A DNA stretch of 64,000 nt from Stratiolaelaps scimitus (lineage: Eukaryota; Arthropoda; Arachnida; Mesostigmata; Laelapidae): the NCBI GenBank assembly GCA_019614645.1, contig JABWDB010000001.1, positions 16,409,501-16,473,500 of the forward strand, given 5' to 3'. A program made the position numbers and the translations under genes. The notes beneath the pieces were generated by a model. That model had not been told where the DNA came from. It searched no databases and saw only the letters and a program-made list of their open reading frames with translations. Every line of letters begins with the position of its first letter. The first letter of the stretch is position 1. Positions 35,056-47,000 of this stretch are shown one piece after another.

Positions 35056-35589
35056 TTCGAATGGGTATTATTATCTTCTGAACAAGACGCCGGGCAAGGG
35101 ACAACGGTCAGTGTCATACACGAGCTCAACCAAAAACATGCGTAACATGGATAACATCTTCCAGCCAAAGAACGACAACGGCAACAACAACAGCAGCAAG
35201 GAGAAGATTAACACGGGCCTTACGTCGCGTCTCCGGTACCGGGTATCGCTGCACCGCTCAATTTAGCGTTACGCTAATAGACGTCTCTAAGAGAGAAGGC
35301 TGATTCGAGTGACGTGTAGCAAAAATCGATCGCAGCCCGATCCGAATAGCGAACACAAGAGCGAACATCTGCTATACCGTGATTAGCCTTTTACAGTCAG
35401 TGATGACGATGGTAGAGGGTTAGTGGGAGCGAATGCGGCGAATGTTGTCGTGAACACGAACGCCTCAATCAAACTCTCCTGTATAATATTACATAATAAT
35501 GTATATGCATTTATAGTTACATGATAGCTAGCTATGCAATGGTTAAGCATGCAAGCGTGTTTTCGTGTTCTGTGCTGGGTGGTGGGGTG

Positions 35590-36933
35590 ATGCCTCCGGA
35601 CGACGTGACGAGGGTGCCGCCCTTGAAGAGGGCGAGGTCTGGAGCGGCCGACGAGGTCGCTGTCGTTGGGAATGACGACGCGAGGGAGAACGCTGCACCG
35701 TTCACGGAGCAGCGGACGAAGGACGCCAAGCGTCGCGCGGGCCGTGAGGCTCGCGCACTGGAAGCCCTCCGGGCAGGCCTCAACGCAAGGTCCCACGGAC
35801 TATTCAAGGTGACCGTCCGTGGCAAGGCGGTCGGGGCCGGCGGGCCTTCCCCCGCCTTCGAGCAGGGCCAGATGCTCGCCCTTTTTAAGAGCGCGCATGA
35901 GGCTCTCCCGGGCTGCACCCCGGCTGGTGGCGCCGACGGGCTCATCATTTGGGCGCCGACCCTTGAGCTCGCCCGCAAGGCGTTGACGCTAACGACCCTC
36001 GGAGGCGTCCCTGTGACCGCTCATTGCTCGGCCCTCTCAAGCACCACGGCCCGCATCACGAACGTCTGCGCGGCTTTTACCGACGCCGAGATCCTGGCTG
36101 AACTCTCACCCCTCGGCGTCACTTCCGCCCGCCGCCTACCCGCCGCGCCCGGCCCGGCTCGTCGCTCGCCTCGGCCCGTCCTGCTCACCTTCAGCGGGCC
36201 GCCTCCTGCCTCGGTGTTCCTCGGCTACAGGTCCCATCCGGTCGTCCTGGAGCCTGACCGGCCACCACTCTGCTTCAACTGCTGCCGGTCGGGCCACATC
36301 GCGGCACGGTGCTCACTGCCTAGGGCCTGCAGCAACTGCGGTGAAGCCGGCCACCTCGCCGCCTCCTGCGCCCGTCCTGCCCGCTGCGTCAACTGCAAGG
36401 GTGCCCATCGCTCGGGCTCGGCGTCGTGCCCTCGGGCGGCCTACCTCCGCGAGCGTCAGCGGCTCGTGACTGAGGCCAGGGTCCTCGAACAGGTGAAGGA
36501 CACCTCACCCCTAGCGTCCATTATGTTCATCGAGGCCCCGGTGTCGACCCAGGCGCCAGCCCGCTCGTACGCTGCGGCGGCTCGGGGTATTGTGGTCCCC
36601 TCCGACGGTGCTCAGGTCCCCATGGTCCTGCTGCCGAACCCGAGGGCGATCCCCGCCCCGTCGCGCCGCCCCGCCCCTCGTCGGCCTGCTCCTCGTCGGC
36701 CTGCCCCTTGTCGGCCCGCCCCTTGCCGGCTTGCCCCCCGTCGACCTGCCCCCCGTCGAGCCGCCCCTGGTCGACCTGCCCGCGCGGAGCCTCGGCGCCC
36801 CACGGCCGCGCCAGCGGTGCCAGGCATCGTCGCAGCCTTGAGGTCCCTCGCTGAGGTCTTGGCCCCTCTCCTCCAGCTTCAGCGTCAGCTCGCCCCCCTC
36901 CTAGCCGCTCTCAATCCCCCCCGTTCTTCATGA
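35590..36933 (+). CDS. Retrotransposon ORF1, gag-like zinc-knuckle protein
   Basis: 447 residues from ATG 35590. The frame is open 23 codons further up, but that part has the AT-rich composition of the flank. The N-terminal third is basic and Ala/Arg-rich. The middle (ITNVCAAFTDAEILAELSPL and following) resembles the RRM-like region of LINE gag proteins. Three knuckles follow: CFNC...H...C at about residue 228, CSNC...H...C at 247, and CVNC...H...C at 266, of which the first two are exact CX2CX4HX4C. The C-terminus has RRPAP repeats. The protein should bind the element RNA. Its stop overlaps the start of ORF2 in ATGA. Confidence 0.85.
   Translation: MPPDDVTRVPPLKRARSGAADEVAVVGNDDARENAAPFTEQRTKDAKRRAGREARALEALRAGLNARSHGLFKVTVRGKAVGAGGPSPAFEQGQMLALFKSAHEALPGCTPAGGADGLIIWAPTLELARKALTLTTLGGVPVTAHCSALSSTTARITNVCAAFTDAEILAELSPLGVTSARRLPAAPGPARRSPRPVLLTFSGPPPASVFLGYRSHPVVLEPDRPPLCFNCCRSGHIAARCSLPRACSNCGEAGHLAASCARPARCVNCKGAHRSGSASCPRAAYLRERQRLVTEARVLEQVKDTSPLASIMFIEAPVSTQAPARSYAAAARGIVVPSDGAQVPMVLLPNPRAIPAPSRRPAPRRPAPRRPAPCRPAPCRLAPRRPAPRRAAPGRPARAEPRRPTAAPAVPGIVAALRSLAEVLAPLLQLQRQLAPLLAALNPPRSS
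36661..36790 (+). repeat. 15-bp coding repeats, RRPAP
   Basis: Eight or nine imperfect 15-bp units encode Arg/Cys-Arg-Pro-Ala-Pro near the C-terminus of ORF1. They are likely a flexible basic tail prone to slippage. Confidence 0.75.
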
Positions 36934-39924
36934 ACCCAGGTCCCATCGCCCCAGCTCGCGACGCCTCCCCAGCCCGAGACGCCACCCCAGCTCGAGACGC
37001 CACCCCAGCTCGACACGCCACCCCAGCTCGAGACGCCATCGCAGCCCGAGACGCCACCGCAGCCCGAGACGCCACCGCAGCCCGAGACGCCACCGCAGCC
37101 CGTCGTGCCGCTTCAGCCCGAGACGCCACAGGCCCCCCGCGTGTACCGTGCCCGCATTGCGAGGGCAGATTCACCCGGCGCGGTCTCAACAGGCACATAA
37201 CGGTGCGGCACCCGGAGGTCCGTTCGGTGCCTCAGCCGAGTCCAGCGCCCCAACCGCTCGAGCTACGACTACAGGCGGCCATGCGTGAGGCCCGAGTCTT
37301 CAGTATTGTCCCGAAGGCTACGCGTTCCCTAGTCGCCGTGGCCCTCACAGACGTGCTCCGGGACGTTCATTCCAATAACGACGCCTCCTCCTGGGAAGCG
37401 CTCCTGGCTTTCGCCCGAGTGGTCTTGCAGATGCCGGACAAAGGCGACACCTCCCGCTCCCTCCCAGCCGTGATTCGGGGAAACCTAGCGGCCTTCCGTG
37501 CTGGGGCGCGCTTGGAGTACCGCTTGCGTCGTCAACTCCCCCGCGGCCCTCGTCCTCCGCCCACGGATACGGGCCAGATGGCTGCGCGTATAGCCACCCA
37601 AAAACTCTCCGAGGGTGACATCTCTGGTGCCGCCCGGGCCCTGTGCTCTACCGACTCGGCCACGGACTCGGCTGAGGCTCTCCACGCCCTCAGGGCGAAG
37701 CACCCCCCCCGCCCCTCCTGATTACGCCTTCCCCGTCCGTCCCCCGCAGGTCGACATTGCCCCAACGTCAACCGATGAGGTTTTTGCGGCCGTTTCCTCT
37801 TTCCCCCCGAGCTCGTCAGCCGGCCCCGATGGCCTTCGGCCGCGTCATCTCAGGGACCTGCTCTCTCCGGCACTCGGAGCCGTCGCCACTGCCCTCGCCA
37901 AGGCCCTCGCTAAGGTGGTCGACTGCATGCGGGCCGGCACGGTTCCATCGGCGCTACGGCCTATACTCTTCGGCGCGCGCCTCATCGCCCTCAAGAAAAA
38001 GGACGGGTCGATACGGCCCATCGCCTGCTCCAGCACGATTCGTCGCCTGGCTGCTAAGATAGCCTGGGTCAACGAGAGGGACACGGTCGTGACCCTGCTC
38101 GGCCCAACCCAGTTGGGTTGCGGCCAGGCGTCTGGGACGGAGATCGCTGCTCACGCGGCTCGCGCCTTCATCCACGCTCATCCGGACGCGGCCCTGGTCA
38201 AGCTTGATTTTCGCAATGCCTTCAACACGGTCCGTCGAGATCTCGTTCTGCGGGAGGTTGCTGAGCACGTCCCTGGGCTCTTCCCTCTGGTCGACCTGGC
38301 CTATCGTGGTCCCTCCCATCTGATCATGGACAACGCCGTCATCAGCTCAGAGTGCGGGGTCCAGCAGGGGGACCCGCTGGGCCCAGCCCTCTTCTGCCTG
38401 GCCCTCCGGCCCCTCGCTGTGTCCCTCCAGTCGCGTCTGCGGCTGTGGTACATGGACGACGGAACGTTGGCAGGTGATCCGGCGACCGTCGCCTCCGACC
38501 TTCAGCGAGTACTCGACTACGAGGGGCGCAGCGGCCTCGCCCTCAACCCCACTAAGTGCGAGATCTTCTCTTTGGACGCGCAGCCCGACCTCCAGCGGTC
38601 GCTCCCAGGATGCCGTCTCACTCAGAGGTTGTCCCTCGAGCTCGTCGGCTCCCCTCTCACGGACGAGGCCATCCGGCCGCTATTGGACCGTTGCCTCGAG
38701 AGGACGGCCGTGATGCTCGACCGACTGCCCCTGTTATCGGCTCACCAGGGGCTGTTCCTCCTTCGGTCCTGTTTCTCGGCGGCACGCATGCAGCACTTGC
38801 TTAGGACATGCCCGGCCGGCACTGAGGCTTCAGCCCTTCACGATTATGACGACTTGGTGTTGGACGCGCTGACGACGATCCTGAACCTCCAGCTCCCTCC
38901 GGAGGCGGCGTCGCAGGCTACCCTTCCAGTCCGCTTCGGGGGCCTCGGCATTCTCAGTGTTCGCCGCTTGGCCGACGTTTGCTACGCCGCGTCGCTCACG
39001 GCGGTTGCCGACATGGTCGCTACAGTCCTCCCCCCCGAGGCGCTCGCCCACTTCTCCGCCTCCCAGGAAGCTGCCCTTGACCAGACGGGCGCCCGCGCTC
39101 GGGTCCCTCCGGACAAACAGAGCAAGCAGCGGGCATGGTCCGATGCCCTGCACCAGGAGCTGCGGGACTCCCTCCTGGCCTCTGCGCCACACGCTGCTGA
39201 CCAAGCTCGCCTCCGGGCTGTCGACAGGCCTGGTGCGGGGGCGTGGCTCCACGCGCTGCCCTCCTCGTCCCTTGGTACTGCTCTAGACGATCGCTCCCTC
39301 CGCTTCTGTGTGGGCCTTCGCCTCGGGGCCCCTGTAGTTGCGGCCCACAGCTGCGAGCGTTGCGGGGACCCCGTCGCAACGAATGGCCATCACGGTCTTT
39401 CGTGCGAACGCAGCGCCGGTCGCCATCCGCGACACACGATGCTTAATGACACGCTCGTGAGGGCCCTCCACTCCGCCGGTATTCCTTGCACAAGGGAGCC
39501 ACAGGGCCTCGACACCTCTGACGGCCGCCGCCCTGACGGCCTCACCCTTGTCCCCTTCCATCGAGGGCAGCACCTGGTTTGGGACGGCACTGTGGTTGAC
39601 ACTCTAGCACCCTCTTATGTCAACCACTGTGCAACCATCCCCGGTTACGCAGTAGCGCGTGCGGAACGGGCAAAGCTAAGGAAGTACGCCGCTCTCCAAG
39701 CAACCCACCTGTTTTCCCCCCTTGCCTTTGAGACCTTGGGCGGGCACGGCCCTCTCACTGCGAACTTCCTCGAGGGGGTCTACCATAGGCTGATCCGCGC
39801 CACCGGGGACAAGCGCGCTGGCTCTTTCCTCCTGCAGCGGCTGTCCCTCGCCGTGCAGAGAGGCAATGCCATCGCCTTCCTCGGAACATTGTCGTCCTCA
39901 CCCCCCCCCCCCCATAATCCCTAG
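36930..39924 (+). CDS. Retrotransposon ORF2: C2H2 finger, reverse transcriptase, restriction-like endonuclease (one frameshift)
   Basis: The ATG at 36930 overlaps the ORF1 stop. The first frame runs to TGA 37719-37721; the second frame, open from 37615, runs to TAG 39922-39924. In the first part: PARDAT repeats, then a C2H2 finger CPHC...HITVRH. The switch falls at the C8 run 37703-37710, where one base too many would explain it. The second part has reverse-transcriptase motifs: LKKKDGSIRPIA, LDFRNAFNTVRR (about 38203-38238), GVQQGDPLGPALF, WYMDDGTLAG (YMDD 38449-38460) and LNPTKCEIF. Its C-terminus has CERC...H...C (from 39352), RRPDG (about 39525-39540), VWDGTVVDT and KLRKY, the CCHC and nuclease signature of R2-type elements. 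The catalytic Asp pair is intact. About 998 codons across the shift. Confidence 0.85.
36951..37131 (+). repeat. 18-bp coding repeats, PARDAT
   Basis: About ten 18-bp units encode Pro/Ala-Ala-Arg-Asp-Ala-Thr at the very start of ORF2, ahead of the zinc finger. They begin 18 bp after the ORF junction. Confidence 0.85.
39901..39913 (+). repeat. Poly(C) run at the end of ORF2
   Basis: Thirteen C in a row encode Pro codons just before the ORF2 stop. Length changes here would alter only the last few residues. Confidence 0.95.
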
Positions 39925-39948
39925 AAATCCCGCCCTACTGTATGTTTG

Positions 39949-39954
39949 AATAAA
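39949..39954 (+). terminator. Retrotransposon poly(A)-signal hexamer
   Basis: AATAAA lies 25 bp after the ORF2 stop in a very short 3' UTR. It may end the element transcript. Confidence 0.5.
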
Positions 39955-42900
39955 CGGTTATTCTCTCCGTGTGTACTATACCACCCTTATTGCAATGTTC
40001 GTGAAGCAACTACCCCCTGAAGATATCCGAAGAATCGGAAGACCGCCGATTATTTGCAATCTACGAGTCGGGTGACGTTGAGCTTTCGTTCAGGATATGC
40101 GATTATCACAGTTTGATATTCAATGTGGTCTAATTTCGGTTTGCTTTCGAGGGTTATATTTCTTTGTTCGAGAAATCGGTGCTCCCTTGATACAATTGTA
40201 TGCAGCGGTACCTGTTAAACGAAGTAAGCTGAAGGTCAGCTGAAAGAAAAAAAATTAAAACAACAGATAAGCACTCCCGGACCTTATATTTAACCTTATA
40301 CCATGCACTTCATCATGCGACGGGTCAGTGTTTTCACCATTAATTTGGCATCACTACGAGTCGAGACTCGTCGAATGCGACTATTTCCAGCCGCCCTATT
40401 GGACGGTTGCTTTTGACGTAACAACAATCGATTCATATTCTAAATGCCAAAAACCAGCTGCATCGAGCTATCACTGTTAATCCGACACCCTGTAACAAAT
40501 AACAATCACCGGGGTGACTCAGAAAACGATAGTGTGGGGGGAGGAAGCGGGATTTCATTAGAACGCTCAATAAAGCGGAGAACGACGCAGCCGTTCGTAA
40601 CAATCCACTCTATAGAGCAGTCCGTTTGGTTACATCATATCCGTCAAGAATAATTTCACTTTTCACGCAGTCGATCAAAGGTCACACCGGGGAGCTCCAG
40701 GCATAATATATGCATGGGTGTCTGATGTCTATGTCTCTTATTGGATAACCACATTGTGTATACGTTGTCCTCCGTGACTTTCAGGAATGACTTCAAGTAC
40801 TATATTAGTCAGCTCGCAGATTATTCCGAGGGTGGATATATGAGGTGCTTCAAAACATTTCCATCTCGGTTTTATTATTATAATAGTAGTAGTAGTAATT
40901 TCATTTCACACACACAGCTCTATCACATCTAAAGGAACAATCATGTTCAACCAGAACAACTGAATGAATAGACGTGCTGAATGAAGGTCTAGGGCTGAAT
41001 GAAGGTCTAGGGCTGCTTCACTCTTTTGATTAATTGGACTTCATTACGATGATAACGCATTTAAGGCGTAATTCAGCATGATACTTGCATTTACATTATA
41101 AATTCTATGCTTTGTAAAAAACTTGCCAGCGAATCTCCGACGCCTCACTAAGCAGCGGGATGTGTGATCAACAGAGATCTGGCAGATTAAAAAGGACTAT
41201 CTTGCACCCCGATGAACGTTCTCTACGATTTCATCTTCGAACATAAAGCGAACCCAAAATCATCCCGGGGTAATCGAATGACAGATACAATTCTCCTGAA
41301 CAACACGTGGTAAATATTATAATAGAAGTGTTCCACTTCGTTCAGGGGTGCTATTTTCTCTATGATTACTACTTTTTGAAATCTATGGTGAATATTTAGA
41401 CGAAAGGTCAGTGATCTAAATATATCAAATTCTTCATCTATTGATATTTCCCAATGTCTCGTCCCAGCAACGCGATTGCATTCAAGGTGAGCTAAGCTAG
41501 CATACGCTTAGCTTAAGGCTGCTCGACTAAATTTGGCTGATGCCAGCGAATTATTATTCTGCAAGTAAATCATGAGCACTTGCTTCCATCGCTACCTGCG
41601 ATTTTACGATTGTACTCGGGTTAGGGTATCCTGCGGAGCCACACGACACATTGTTTATTTGAAATCGAAACATCTTTTTGATTTCGACCGTTCGATTCCG
41701 ACGAAGCAGTCGCCACCATCGAAGAATTCGGACGATACCTTTTCATCCTTCGACGAATCCCGTTTCGTTCATGGCCGGTAGTCAGTCGATTGATGACATT
41801 GAACTTTGTTGAAATTGAATCGACAGCTTCATAAACAGGAGAAACACCAGTAGCAGCAACAGATCTGCCGTCATTGACAAATGTGGTATATTGACCTGGC
41901 GATGTGCGCTCGTTGTTCCATTTGGAAACCCATATATATATATATATATATATACATATATATATACAGATGTATAATAGCATTGCACTGATGAGGAGGA
42001 GACATTGTTTCATCCGATATAGCCACTGGGTTTCGTAGGCTGCCTCTCTCTCTCTATCGCTTTCATTCGCAGATTGGAGTCCTTCTAAGTCTCGTAACTT
42101 CATATATATATGTATATATATATACACACAAAGATAGGCATTCACATGTCTACGCTGACCACTTAATTTGTTCTCTCCTACGCTCAACCGCGAACAAAGC
42201 AAGTTCAACAACGAAGGCGATCGCTACCACATCACGGTCCCCGTATCATTTCCTTCAGAGAGAGAGAGAGAGAGAGTCTAGTATATGTTCAGCAGCATTC
42301 AGAGATATTTGAGACTCTTTCTACAACAATTGTGAACTGAGATACCAAAAATATCTAGTCGCAGGTATTTTTTCTGCGTTTCCGTGTATATTCGCGGATA
42401 CGGGACGCCCGCAATGAATCATCGCCGTTCAATGAATCCAGTGAATGCCTATGGTGAAGTCCACCTCAGCCTGGACAGCCCTGCACGATCGAATGAGCAA
42501 ACCTTCTCGACGAGCCCCTGCTCTCCCCCTAGGTCAGCGCAAGTTTGCTGTAAGCAGCTTCGAGGATCGCGAAATAAGCGACGATACCAAACTACAAACC
42601 ACAATAGCAGATACAATGCAATGCCATGGGTCTACTAAACATATCAACAGATGCCGAAGAAGCGATCCATTGAGTAATAATGCTATTGCTACCAGCGCGT
42701 TTCTCCAATATATATATATATAAAATCGAAGTTTCATTTTACGCCGGCGTTGATCGATGCACACAGTGCACGGGAACTGAATTCAGAACAACGGCTTTTT
42801 CTTTCTTGAGCCTTCTTTTGACGACCGAAGAGCGACCGACAAGAAGACTTACGGAAGAAGAAAACCCAAGAGCAGCAAATCCGAGCAGGCAAAGGCAATG

Positions 42901-43989
42901 TCGACAGTACCGTCCCGACGCAAGGCCCGCAACCATCCGCGGCTGTCGCCTGAAGGGCAGCCTCAAAAAATTCTGCCGTATTAGGACGGAGAATATCTCG
43001 TCTATAAATGCTTTGCCCTTGGTCACTCACTCGTTGGTAGCGGCTCGCGACCGATCGATTCTGGGATTCGGCTTGAACAGAAAGAACGGTTTGGTTGCTA
43101 TTTTTCGTGTTGTTGTTGTTGCTGCTGTTGTTGTTCGATTCAAGTAAGAAATAAAAGGTTATTGCACTGCCCGTCGGAGGGACCCCTCACAACCCGTTCG
43201 ATTAAAGATGAAGTTCATACAATATATGTTGAGAAATTGTTAACGTTGTTAATAACATAAAGTAGCCATAGAGAGGGTCCGCGATAGACAGCAACCGTTG
43301 ATGGCATAGCATTGTAAGGAAAACATCCTGAACCTATTGACATTTAAGTTCGTTAGGTCGCCATGACTCGTGCCTGTTCATTGTATTGCCTGTTACTTGC
43401 GTTTACCTGCGAGTATAAATCTTGCTGTAAGCGCATCAACATAAATTCTAGCTGGACAGATTCGGTAGCCGTGTGGCGAACATCAAGGCCGCATGTTCTA
43501 GCTCTTGGTCTTGAACAGAAAGTACGCCTCGATTTTCGCTTGATTAGCTGGGAATTTATGTTCGAAAAAGGGTGTCTCGTATTTATACAAGTACCTGTCA
43601 AATTCCAATTTATGGATTCCCCGTGTTTATATTGGTCCGTTGTCTGTAGGGCTGCTCTTAGCAGCATAAGCGGTAAATAGACGAAAAATATTACTCGTGG
43701 CCTCATTGCTAGGTGTATAAGGTTTTATAAATCAACCGAAATCGATAACATTGAAAAGTGCTGTCAGTCGAATTGAAGATCTGACAGTTAGCATCACGTA
43801 CAACTATTGAAGGCTTCCTTCTCTATGCGATTGATAGGGTTAGTCATTGATACACGGTTATCGAGATTCACCAATCCTGCGCTGTGGATGTTGAACGCAA
43901 AGCCTTCCGCCGGTCGCCCTTCCGTGTGTACGTACAGTCGATTATATATTATATACTTTAACACACACATTGCACTGCGTGCAGCCGGA

Positions 43990-44020
43990 GATCGTAGGTT
44001 CGAACCCCGTGAAGGACATA
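43990..44020 (+). other. tRNA-like B-box / T-arm motif, second copy
   Basis: GGTTCGAACCCC with flanks closely matching 17351-17382 (about 25 of 32 positions). The same interpretation applies: a fragment of a tRNA-derived repeat rather than a functional tRNA. Confidence 0.3.
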
Positions 44021-47000
44021 CCCGGTGGAATAAAATAGATGAGTTTGTATTGCATTACATTTGTCTATTATTTGTCATATACCAATTTTTCAGATTTTAA
44101 GGCGGGGTACTGGGTCGTTTAATTTAATGTTTACTTGAAGGAAACCAACACGTAAACCACAGGCGTGCGCGCAATGGCCAGAAGCAGAGGGTGACCCTTG
44201 ACGATGATGGGTCCTCGCGAATGAGAAGCGTGACTTACCTGTAATGGAAAATGGACATGGCATGAATATCTTCAACAAACGTAGAGCAAAATATAATGGA
44301 ACTTCAACCAGAGCAGTGTCACTACAAGCCTTCGTTCGCCACAATTGTCATTCAATTCTATATTGACCTTGTACAATCACCGTGATTTCGTGCGTTCACA
44401 TTCCGCGAATCTTGAATGATTAATATATTAATATACCTATTGATATAACAAACGAACAGCTCGACATAGCCCCTCGAGCAACATCGAAGTCCGCGAGGGA
44501 ATTACCTCAGATCACGACGCGGCAGAATAACCCCTTTATTGCTCGCCATTACATTACACGCTCAGCATCATCTGCCCTTCGGTTCACTTCTCCAGCCACT
44601 TCAGAGCCCAGTCATAACCATGAGGATTCCTCGCTGGCACATACACACACACAGACATCGCATAACGCAACAAACACCCTTTTTCCCTTCATCTCAATCC
44701 CGGCGTCATCCACTTCGCTGTTCCTTCATCGGCATCAAGATGTGGTCGTGATCCTTCGTCCTCAGCTACGCCGACCGTTTCGACCGTAATTACTAAGATT
44801 GTTTCGTCTACCTCACCATGTGACATTAGACCCCTTGTGCATGTGTGTGTGTGTGTGCGTGTATGTGTCGCACACGTGTTACATTTCGTTTTTATACCGC
44901 TCTATATATTCTCTGTATTCCTGTCAGTTATGAAGGAGAGATTACCCGGCTGTCAGCTACCATCCACATACCGTCTGCATATCACACGCGCACATACACC
45001 CCAACTATCCTCCGTGCTAGCGAGTGTCTAAATGTGCGAGCAGTGAGACGAGTCACTCTGGCGAATATGGCTGGTCGACGACAACGACGATGTCGAGTGT
45101 CTCTCTCTCTCTCTCTGTCGGCTGTCGTTCGAGGTCTCCAGCAGTGGCGGCACCGGCGTCGAGAGTTCTTTCGGTACAAAGTACCGCTTGTCCAACGCAC
45201 TGCGATTACGACACTGCGCAGCTATAGGCAGAGCAGAGCAAACCAAGTAGGCGGTCCAGCAACCGGCCAACCACCCAACGCTGCCTGCAGCATAACGTCA
45301 CATGTGTCATTTGTTGTTCGGCTCATCGGCGGCGGCGGGCGCACTGCCCCAAGTCTTCGGAACCATGCGAAGTTGCTTCTTGTTTCTCTGCTGCTCCTGA
45401 TGCCGTTGTTGTTCAGAACCTTGTGAGTCCCTCGTGTCCGTTAGACGACAATGGGACAGCGGCGTTGTTGGCTGATGGTGCAGGAGCGGTGCAGTGCACT
45501 TTGTGTCATTATTGTCCATCTATGACCCGTCCGCTAGACGCTAGCCGCCACGTCTCTTAGGTAGAGAGGTCTTAGCGAATGCCGATGTGTTCTGCTGTTT
45601 TGGTGACAGCGAGGCCAGTGAACAGTGGAGCAATGGACGCGTATGAGTTGGCTGGTTCGAGTAGACAACGCCGTGTCTCTATTGCGACCAGCGAGCGGTA
45701 GCGGTTGCTTACTGCACCTGTGCTCGCGTCCGAAGCTAAAGCCATAAAACTTTGTGCATGCTCCACCTCACAGCTATAGCAACAAACATACATAGCGATA
45801 CATATATGCTCACACGACGTACAATTGAAGAGAGGCGAGTGTGCAGCTTAACACTAAAGGGCGTATTTGAGGCGAAGCCGCACGTCTCGACGTAATTCGT
45901 GAACTCCACAGCTGTAGCTGACAATTAACCAACGAGGATGGAGAACGCAGCAAATCGATTAAGGAATTATCAACGAGAAACTGAACACTTTGACGTTGAA
46001 GATCGTCCCGCTGGTGAACGCATGGGAAACTTGTGTAGTCGTATGACTCCGCACGGATACCGAGATAATGCTTCTTCTATTAACAATACCTATCGATGGA
46101 GTAAACTATCGTCGTAGAAATGTGTAAAATCAGCTCATTGATTTATACTGTCGCCAATGCGTTTTGCAACTGCAAACGTGCTGTTTTTTTATATTGCCAA
46201 TCTTACATTGGAAATTTGACAATTTTACGTAGAAAAAAAGCAATATACCTCGTTGTACTATCGTTCCGTTTAAAATGGCGAAGCTATGTATTTGATTGTT
46301 GTCATAATTATGAATATCAGACTAATTAGCTGGATACTTTTGTGTGTTCATGTATGTCCTCAGGGGTTGAACGATGCAACAAAGACGATACATATATGTA
46401 CTCTGTGCAATGATCATCGAACTATCCATTCAAAGTACATATATGTACAAATACATATCTACTGGTGGCAGGTGACAGCCGAGCTCGTGGTGGCTGTAAA
46501 TAGCGAATCACTCGATGAGCTATTAACACACAGCTTGCTTGTCGTCCCATAATCTCTCAGTTAATCACCCCTCACTGCTGAAGCTAACCAAGCAAGTGTC
46601 CGGTTATCGGCACTTTTGGAGAAGTCAACTCAGTTCACCGTTGGGTTGTTCTTCTCTCTCAATTCTGCGTCAACAGTTAACGGCAACAACCTCTCGATGA
46701 CTGCTCACTTGCCCGTCTCTGATCCCTCTGTGTTATTGAGCACGTTGTTGTTATTGTTGTTGCCGACGTTGTTGTTGTCGTTGTTGTCTTCGCCTTGGAG
46801 AATGTCTCACGTATCGTCAATTACCGATCGTTCGTTAGCTATGTCGGGCGTCTTCGTATATAATAACAGAACAGAACAGTGTTGTACCAAGCGAGCTACT
46901 GCTGTTTTCCCCGCAATCCACATTAAAATCGTCAATGCGAACGTCATGGAGGAATTCTGTTTCACTGCTGCCACTGGCGCTGCTACCACCACACCTGTTT

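Larger units (their letters stand above)
24541..35574. other. No recognised gene
   Basis: About 11 kb rich in simple repeats (ACC, CAA, CA, TA). The longest open frames, for example at 28.36-28.99 kb, run through His/Thr/Asn tracts from trinucleotide repeats and have no domain. Confidence 0.5.
35575..39960 (+). mobile_element. Non-LTR retrotransposon with gag-like ORF1 and restriction-like-endonuclease ORF2
   Basis: The borders are set by an abrupt change from AT-rich DNA to very GC-rich coding sequence and back; the exact ends are uncertain by tens of bases. ORF1 encodes a zinc-knuckle nucleic-acid-binding protein. ORF2 encodes a C2H2 finger, reverse transcriptase and C-terminal CCHC plus PD-(D/E)xK-type endonuclease, the order of R2/NeSL-group elements that integrate by target-primed reverse transcription. 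No apurinic endonuclease is present. A 3' AATAAA is found but no poly(A) tail, and no convincing target duplication. Both ORFs are open apart from one frameshift, so the copy is young. I cannot name the clade. Confidence 0.9.

Noticed and set aside
35535..39997. TGCAATG at 35535-35541 and 39991-39997 as a target-site duplication of the retrotransposon
   Set aside because: Only 7 bp, about 40 bp outside the apparent ends on each side, and the flanking bases do not match; chance is likely.
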